Assembly (NCBI GenBank): GCA_904374805.1
Contig: CAJFEW010000030.1
Coordinates: 1-32,926, forward strand
Reading direction: 5' to 3'
Length of the DNA stretch: 32,926 bases
From: an uncultured Neglectibacter sp.
GTDB lineage: Bacteria > Bacillota > Clostridia > Oscillospirales > Acutalibacteraceae
Below are positions 29,074-32,926 of the stretch, piece after piece. The position numbers and the translations under genes are program-made. Every line of letters starts with the position of its first letter. Positions within the stretch are counted from its first letter, which is position 1. Under the pieces are notes generated by a model that worked only from the letters and a program-made list of their open reading frames with translations, was not told the DNA's origin and did no database searches.

Positions 29074-29835
29074 TTACACTTGGGTAAATTTCAGCAGCAG
29101 CCCGCTGGGCAGAAGTTTGGCCAGCAGGTGATAGAACTTGTAAAAAGCGCCTTTGGTGTAGAGCTTTTTCCCCTTCCTGGCAGCTCGCAGGGAACCCTCG
29201 GCCACCTGCTGGAGATCCACCCGGGGCAGGCGGTCGATCAGGGCGGACTTCCCCTCCTGCAGGCCGGCCACGTTCCAGAAGTTGGTGTCCATGGGACCTG
29301 GGCACACGGCGCACACGGAAATTCCCCGGGAGCGCAGCTCCTGGTGCAGGGCCTGGGACAGGGAGACCACATACGCCTTGGTGGCGGCGTACACCCCCAG
29401 ACGGGGCATGGGGGCAAAGGCTGCCACAGAGGCCACGTTCAGCACCACGCTGTCGTCCAGCATGTAGGGCAGGCACAGCCGGGTGAGGGCGGTCAGCGCC
29501 CGGCAGTTCAGGTCCACCATGCCGGCCTGGGACTCCCGGTTGGAGGAGAAAAAGTCCCCGCCTTTGCCGTAGCCCGCGTTGTTGATCAGCACCTTGATCT
29601 CCGGATTGCCCTCTTTCAGCAGCTTCTCAAACACGGCGATGCTTTCCTCTTTGGCAAGGTCCAGGGAGATGGCGGCAATGGTTTTGTCCGGGTGAGCTTC
29701 GGCAATCTCCTTGAGCAGCTCCTTGCGGCGGGCCACCAGCCAAAAGCCCTCCACCATGGGAAACTGTTCGATGACGGCGTTGATGTATTCTTTTCCAAGG
29801 CCGCTGGAGGCCCCGGTGATGACGGCAATGACCAT
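29074..29835 (-). CDS. Short-chain dehydrogenase/reductase
   Basis: A 253-residue NAD(P)-dependent oxidoreductase. The dinucleotide motif TGASSGLGKEY (7-17) is classic, LINNAG (84-88) stabilises the fold, and the catalytic triad is Ser136 (NVASVAAF), Tyr149 and Lys153 (YAATKAY). The C-terminal part (FWNVAGLQEGKSALIDRLPRVD...) and the hydrophobic tail LLAKLLPSGLLLKF recall the DltE/YqjQ group. The substrate is unknown. The start at ATG 29833-29835 follows AAAGGGGACAAG; the open frame extends 32 codons more but crosses the probable promoter (TTGACG at 29902-29907 and TACAAT at 29878-29883 on this strand, 18-base spacer). Confidence 0.92.
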   Translation of the reverse strand: MVIAVITGASSGLGKEYINAVIEQFPMVEGFWLVARRKELLKEIAEAHPDKTIAAISLDLAKEESIAVFEKLLKEGNPEIKVLINNAGYGKGGDFFSSNRESQAGMVDLNCRALTALTRLCLPYMLDDSVVLNVASVAAFAPMPRLGVYAATKAYVVSLSQALHQELRSRGISVCAVCPGPMDTNFWNVAGLQEGKSALIDRLPRVDLQQVAEGSLRAARKGKKLYTKGAFYKFYHLLAKLLPSGLLLKFTQV

Positions 29836-29931
29836 TGCGCTTGTCCCCTTTCCGTGCGGTGAAAATTGTATAGAGTTATTGTAAACCTTTTTCCCCTGGT
29901 CCGTCAATGGCGGCAGCAGGTTTTTTCCCAA

Positions 29932-29960
29932 TTGTGGTCCGGCTTTTCCCGTGCTATAAT
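29932..29960 (+). promoter_or_regulatory. Sigma-A promoter of the mtnN-cyclase-GNAT genes
   Basis: TTGTGG (29932-29937) and perfect TATAAT (29955-29960) are 17 bases apart. Confidence 0.65.
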
Positions 29961-30031
29961 AGGCGGAGATGGCCGGGCTCTTGTGCTGGGTCCGGCCAAA
30001 CTGGAAAACCTACACAGAAGGAGCGAGCCGT

Positions 30032-30745
30032 ATGGAACAGAAACCGGTGGGCGTCATTGGCGCCATGGGAATAGAGGTGGACGCCGTGCTGGCGGCCATG
30101 GAGGAAAAAAGCCAGGATATGCGGGCCAATATGACCTTTACCCGAGGGACCCTTGCGGGGGTGCCTGTGGTGGTGGCCCAGTGCTCTCCCGGCAAGGTCA
30201 ACGCCGCCCTGTGCACCCAGGCCATGGTGGATTTTTACCAGCCTCGTTTGGTGCTGAACATTGGAGTGGCCGGAGGAATTGGCGAGCATGTCCGCATTGG
30301 GGATGTGGTGGTGGCCACCGCCTGTGTGGAGTACGATTTTGACACCACCGCCCTGGACGGCTGGCCTGCCGGGCAGATGACCGTGCCAGGCCAGGAGGAG
30401 CCTGTGCGGCTTTTCCCCTGTGAGGAGAAAATCGGGGATGTGATCGCTGCGGCCGCCCAGGATTTGTACGGTCACGCCCACCGGGGCGTGGTGGCCACGG
30501 GAGACCGCTTTGTGGCCGACCCCCGTGTGGGAGACCGGCTGGAGCGGGAATTTGGCGCCTTGGCCTGCGAGATGGAGGGCGGGGCCATTGCCCACGCCTG
30601 CCTGGTGAACCAGGTGCCCTGCGCGGTGCTGCGAACCATTTCGGACAACGCCCACGACAGCGACACGGTGGACTTTGTGACCTTCGCCCGCTCCTCTGCG
30701 GAAAAGGCCCAGGAGCTGCTGCGAAAGGTGATGCCCCAGCTATGA
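30032..30745 (+). CDS. mtnN: 5'-methylthioadenosine/S-adenosylhomocysteine nucleosidase
   Basis: A 237-residue purine nucleosidase that splits MTA and SAH into adenine and thioribose products. The N-terminus IGAMGIEVDAV keeps the catalytic Glu equivalent to E12 of the E. coli enzyme (here E15), although the two preceding residues (EE in E. coli) are Gly-Ile. CSPGKVNAA, NIGVAGGIG, GDRFV, ACEMEGGAIAHAC and the catalytic Asp in RTISDNAHDSD all follow in order. AGAAGGAGCGAGCCGT precedes the ATG. It overlaps the next gene by ATGA. The main role would be salvage of adenine and sulfur and relief of SAH inhibition. Confidence 0.93.
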   Translation: MEQKPVGVIGAMGIEVDAVLAAMEEKSQDMRANMTFTRGTLAGVPVVVAQCSPGKVNAALCTQAMVDFYQPRLVLNIGVAGGIGEHVRIGDVVVATACVEYDFDTTALDGWPAGQMTVPGQEEPVRLFPCEEKIGDVIAAAAQDLYGHAHRGVVATGDRFVADPRVGDRLEREFGALACEMEGGAIAHACLVNQVPCAVLRTISDNAHDSDTVDFVTFARSSAEKAQELLRKVMPQL

Positions 30746-31350
30746 GAGAGCCTGGAAAGCTGGTGGACATCTCCCGTGGTTTGTTTGGAGCGCCGGTGTT
30801 CCCCGGGGATCCGGTGCCGGAAAAGCAGCCGGTAAGCCAGATCGCCCAAGGGGCTTCCTACAACTTGACCCGGGTGTCTTTGGGAAGCCATGGGGGCACC
30901 CACATGGACGCGCCCTGTCACTTTTTGCCCCAGGGAGCCTCCATCGACCAGGTGGAACTGTTCCGCTGTGTGGGGCCCTGCCAGGTGGTGAGGGCCTCCG
31001 GGCGGCTGGGAGTCCCCTGGGTGAAGTCCTTGGGAGAACTGGCGGGAAAGCGGCTGCTGGTGCAGGGAGAGGTGGAGCTCTCCCTGGAGGCAGCGGAAGA
31101 ACTGGCTCGCCAGGGCCTGTATCTGCTGGGGGTGGAGGGGATGACCGTGGGGCCCCTCTCCGATCCCGGGCCGGTGCACCGGGCGCTGCTGGGCGCCCAG
31201 GTGGCCCTTTTGGAGAGCTGCGACTTATCCGGCGTAGAACCGGGAAGGTACTTTCTGGCAGCCCAGCCCCTCAAGTGGGAGGGCCTGGACGGCGCCCCGG
31301 TGCGGGCGGTGCTGCTGCAGGAAGAGGAAGAGAAGGAGGAATCCCTATGA
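30742..31350 (+). CDS. Cyclase-family protein (kynurenine formamidase-like)
   Basis: A 202-residue metal-dependent amidohydrolase-like protein of the Cyclase/KynB family (PF04199 type). The metal site HGGTHMDAPCHF gives H50, H54, D56 and H60, the characteristic HxGTHxDxPxH. DISRGLFGAPVFPGDP at the N-terminus and LGVEGMTVGP later are also typical. Family members hydrolyse N-formylkynurenine or other amides and esters; no tryptophan catabolism genes are here, so the substrate is open. It overlaps mtnN (ATGA) and the downstream GNAT gene (ATGA), so all three are probably translated together. Confidence 0.9.
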   Translation: MREPGKLVDISRGLFGAPVFPGDPVPEKQPVSQIAQGASYNLTRVSLGSHGGTHMDAPCHFLPQGASIDQVELFRCVGPCQVVRASGRLGVPWVKSLGELAGKRLLVQGEVELSLEAAEELARQGLYLLGVEGMTVGPLSDPGPVHRALLGAQVALLESCDLSGVEPGRYFLAAQPLKWEGLDGAPVRAVLLQEEEEKEESL

Positions 31351-32057
31351 ACCGAGAGTTGGAGAAGGCTGCCGCCTATTTGGAGCGGGAACCCCTGCGG
31401 TATGTGGACATGCTGGAGCCTCTTCGCCGGGGCATGGTGGAGGTGGCAGCCCTGGGAGAGCAGGGGGTGCTGCTGTACAATGTGCCGGGAGAGCTGTATA
31501 TGCTGGCGGCGGAAAGTTTGCAGGCAGGCCAGGCCTTGTGCGCTGGGGTGCAAGACATGGACCTGGTTGTGACTCACGACCGGGAGACCGGGGAATACCT
31601 GCGGAAGCGCTACGGCATAGAGCGCTGCCAGCCCTGCACCCAGGCTGTGTATACGGGGGAGGCTTCTTTCCCTGTGGGGAAAGAGGTGGAAATCCGCCGG
31701 CTGGGCCAGGAGTCCTTTTCGGTGATTTTGGAAACGTACCACTCCTTTACCGATCCGGGGTATATCCGCCGGCGGTTGGAGGCGGGGGTGATGCACGGCG
31801 CCTTCCTCCAGGGAGAGCTGGCCGGCTTTATCGGCATGCACGCCGAAGGGAGCGTGGGAATGCTGGAGGTGCTGCCGGCCTTTCGCCGGCAAGGGGTGGC
31901 CACGGCCCTGCTGGGCTTTATGGGCAACTGGTGCCGGGAGCGGGGATGGATTCCCTTTTCTCAGATTTGGGACGGCAACACGGCCTCTCTGGAACTGCAC
32001 AAACGCCTGGGTTGGACCCTGTGCCCGGAACCTCTGTACTGGGTGATGAACTCCTGA
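31347..32057 (+). CDS. GNAT family N-acetyltransferase
   Basis: A 236-residue protein with a divergent N-terminal half (about 1-110; LLYNVPGELYMLAAESLQAGQAL) and a C-terminal GNAT fold (about 115-236). The acetyl-CoA motif is MLEVLPAFRRQGVATALLGFMGNWCRERG, followed by WDGNTASLELHKRLGWTL, where the NxxSxxLxxKLGW-like segment is typical of the FR47/GNAT group. The acceptor is unknown. The ATG at 31347 has AAGGAGGAATCCCT upstream and overlaps the cyclase stop. It is the last of the three coupled genes. Confidence 0.87.
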   Translation: MNRELEKAAAYLEREPLRYVDMLEPLRRGMVEVAALGEQGVLLYNVPGELYMLAAESLQAGQALCAGVQDMDLVVTHDRETGEYLRKRYGIERCQPCTQAVYTGEASFPVGKEVEIRRLGQESFSVILETYHSFTDPGYIRRRLEAGVMHGAFLQGELAGFIGMHAEGSVGMLEVLPAFRRQGVATALLGFMGNWCRERGWIPFSQIWDGNTASLELHKRLGWTLCPEPLYWVMNS

Positions 32058-32103
32058 AAGGGCGGGGAACTTTTCCCAGGTGGCCGCTTTCCGTACATTT
32101 AAC

Positions 32104-32132
32104 TTGACTTTCTCTCCCTGGCCCGGTAGGAT
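32104..32132 (+). promoter_or_regulatory. Sigma-A-type promoter of the flavodoxin-like gene
   Basis: TTGACT (32104-32109) and TAGGAT (32127-32132) are 17 bases apart, 45 bases before the ATG. Confidence 0.5.
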
Positions 32133-32176
32133 GGGGAAAAGGGCGCTGCAGGCGTCCGCAGGAGGGAAAGTGTGCC

Positions 32177-32701
32177 ATGCGTCTGTTGATTGTGTACTAT
32201 TCGAAGACCGGCTTTACCAAACAGTATGCCCAGTGGTTGCAGGAGGACCTTCACGGGGACTGCATCTCGCTTCCGGAGCGGGGGCAGGTGGATTTTTCCT
32301 CCTATGACAAAGTGGTGTTCGGCTCCAGCGTCCATGCGGGGCGCATCCGGAAGTGGAAGTGGTTTCGGGAGCAGCTGCCCCGCCTGCAGGGAAAACAGGT
32401 GGCGCTGTTTTTCACCGGGGCCATGCCTCCGGAGGAGGAGACGGTGGCTCAGTGTGTGGCCCAAAATCTCACCCAGGAAGAGCGAAACGCGGTTCGCACC
32501 TTTTACCTGTGGAGCGGCCTGCGTTACGAGGCCATGGGCCCTGTGGACCGGTGGATGATGGGGATGTTCCGCAAAATGCTCGCCGCGCAAAAGAATCCTT
32601 CTCCCCAGGACCGAGAGGCGGCTCGCATGGTGGCCTCTTCCTACGACAAGACGGACCGGGCTTTTTTAAAGCCCTTAGAGGACTACCTGCGGGAACGGTA
32701 A
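32177..32701 (+). CDS. Flavodoxin-domain protein (HemG/protoporphyrinogen oxidase-like)
   Basis: A 174-residue FMN-binding protein. The phosphate loop is IVYYSKTGFTKQYAQWL (about 5-21), the second loop SSVHAGRIRKW (about 50-60) and the third FTGAMPPEE (about 79-87). The layout with a helical insertion after the third strand is like the flavodoxin_5/HemG group. Heme genes are absent from the window, so protoporphyrinogen oxidation is only a possibility; a general flavin reductase or quinone role is equally open. The ATG follows AGGAGGGAAAGTGTGCC. A strong hairpin comes 25 bases after the stop. Confidence 0.87.
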   Translation: MRLLIVYYSKTGFTKQYAQWLQEDLHGDCISLPERGQVDFSSYDKVVFGSSVHAGRIRKWKWFREQLPRLQGKQVALFFTGAMPPEEETVAQCVAQNLTQEERNAVRTFYLWSGLRYEAMGPVDRWMMGMFRKMLAAQKNPSPQDREAARMVASSYDKTDRAFLKPLEDYLRER

Positions 32702-32726
32702 TCCGCCAGGTGTCCGGCCACGAAAT

Positions 32727-32757
32727 AGGGACCTGCTGCTCTCTGCAGCAGGTCCCT
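32727..32757 (+). terminator. Hairpin after the flavodoxin-like gene
   Basis: AGGGACCTGCTGC (32727-32739) pairs perfectly with GCAGCAGGTCCCT (32745-32757). No U-tract follows directly, so termination may be helped by the T-rich hairpins at 32791-32824. Confidence 0.65.
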
Positions 32758-32790
32758 GGGACTGTCGAAAAAGCAAAAGAAAGCAAACGT

Positions 32791-32926
32791 AAAAGTTTTT
32801 GATCAAACTTTTTTCAAAAAGTTTGCCGGGTGTGGGGCGCTGGTGCCCAGTGGGCACCGTCAAGCGCTGACCGAGCCGGCAGGCGAGACCAGCGCCCCAC
32901 GGTCTTAAAGGGCGTTCAGCGACAAA
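32791..32926. repeat. Multi-hairpin element at the window edge, possible dispersed repeat
   Basis: Two overlapping AT-rich stems share one arm: AAAAGTTT (32791-32798) with AAACTTTT (32805-32812), and AAACTTTTT (32805-32813) with AAAAAGTTT (32816-32824). They are followed by a GC-rich structure: outer arms GTGGGGCGCTGGT (32832-32844) and its exact complement (32888-32900), and an inner perfect hairpin GGTGCCC-AGT-GGGCACC (32842-32858). The order of elements suggests a folded RNA or a palindromic intergenic repeat; no gene is seen. It runs to the end of the window, so its full extent is unknown. Confidence 0.55.

Noticed and set aside
1-32926. CRISPR array, toxin-antitoxin pair, restriction system or prophage structural genes
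   Set aside because: No regularly spaced direct repeats and no recognisable Cas, toxin, methylase/nuclease pair, capsid or tail proteins were found on either strand.

Overview
The window looks like chromosomal DNA from a GC-rich member of the Clostridia, probably a gut-type Oscillospiraceae/Ruminococcaceae relative. The reasons are inference: strong AGGAGG ribosome binding sites, frequent GTG/TTG starts, GC-rich coding with AT-rich sigma-A promoters, a Firmicutes-type long GalT, EndoQ-type PHP nuclease, ComF, GH25/SLH proteins, lipoproteins with Ser/Glu/Thr-rich linkers, and hairpin terminators placed between convergent genes. No ribosomal RNA is present, so the genus cannot be fixed.

Layout. 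1-705: remnant of a phage-type tyrosine integrase, truncated at both ends. 746-5728: a half-size ABC exporter with a possible leader peptide, then an O6-alkylguanine repair protein (ogt) divergent from an endonuclease Q-type PHP protein, a small GNAT protein and the phosphodiesterase YfcE. 5828-8156: a phosphoribosyltransferase-like protein with an altered PRPP loop, a small membrane protein and a LysR regulator. 8157-8516 has no convincing gene but lies between two terminator hairpins. 8517-10505: a MerR regulator and a carboxylesterase. 10751-13201: a polar amino-acid ABC importer (binding lipoprotein, permease, ATPase) whose ATPase gene is broken into two ORFs. 13327-14872: a lipoprotein divergent from a metallo-beta-lactamase-fold hydrolase. 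15209-18301: a GH38 alpha-mannosidase. 18461-18537: tRNA-Val(CAC).

18660-20614: an XRE regulator divergent from an SLH-repeat protein and a GH25 muramidase-like protein, both without a visible signal peptide. 20776-26824: a dense co-directional run of galT, comF-like, tcdA, a methyltransferase, folP, folB, folK and a P-loop kinase, several overlapping by 4-10 bases. 26862-32701: an AAC(6')-like acetyltransferase, a CPA2 cation/proton antiporter, an SDR oxidoreductase, a three-gene chain joined by ATGA overlaps (MTA/SAH nucleosidase, cyclase-family hydrolase, GNAT) and a flavodoxin-like protein. The last 140 bases hold a multi-hairpin element that may be a dispersed repeat.

The coherent pathways are folate synthesis (folP, folB and folK make three consecutive or near-consecutive steps), galactose/mannose sugar handling (galT, GH38), DNA alkylation/deamination repair (ogt, EndoQ) and amino-acid uptake. 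No defence island, CRISPR array, prophage or complete transposon is visible. The best leads for something undescribed are the leader peptide/hairpin before the exporter, the XRE-SLH-GH25 locus, the mtnN-cyclase-GNAT chain, the altered PRTase and the terminal repeat; none is proved from sequence alone.
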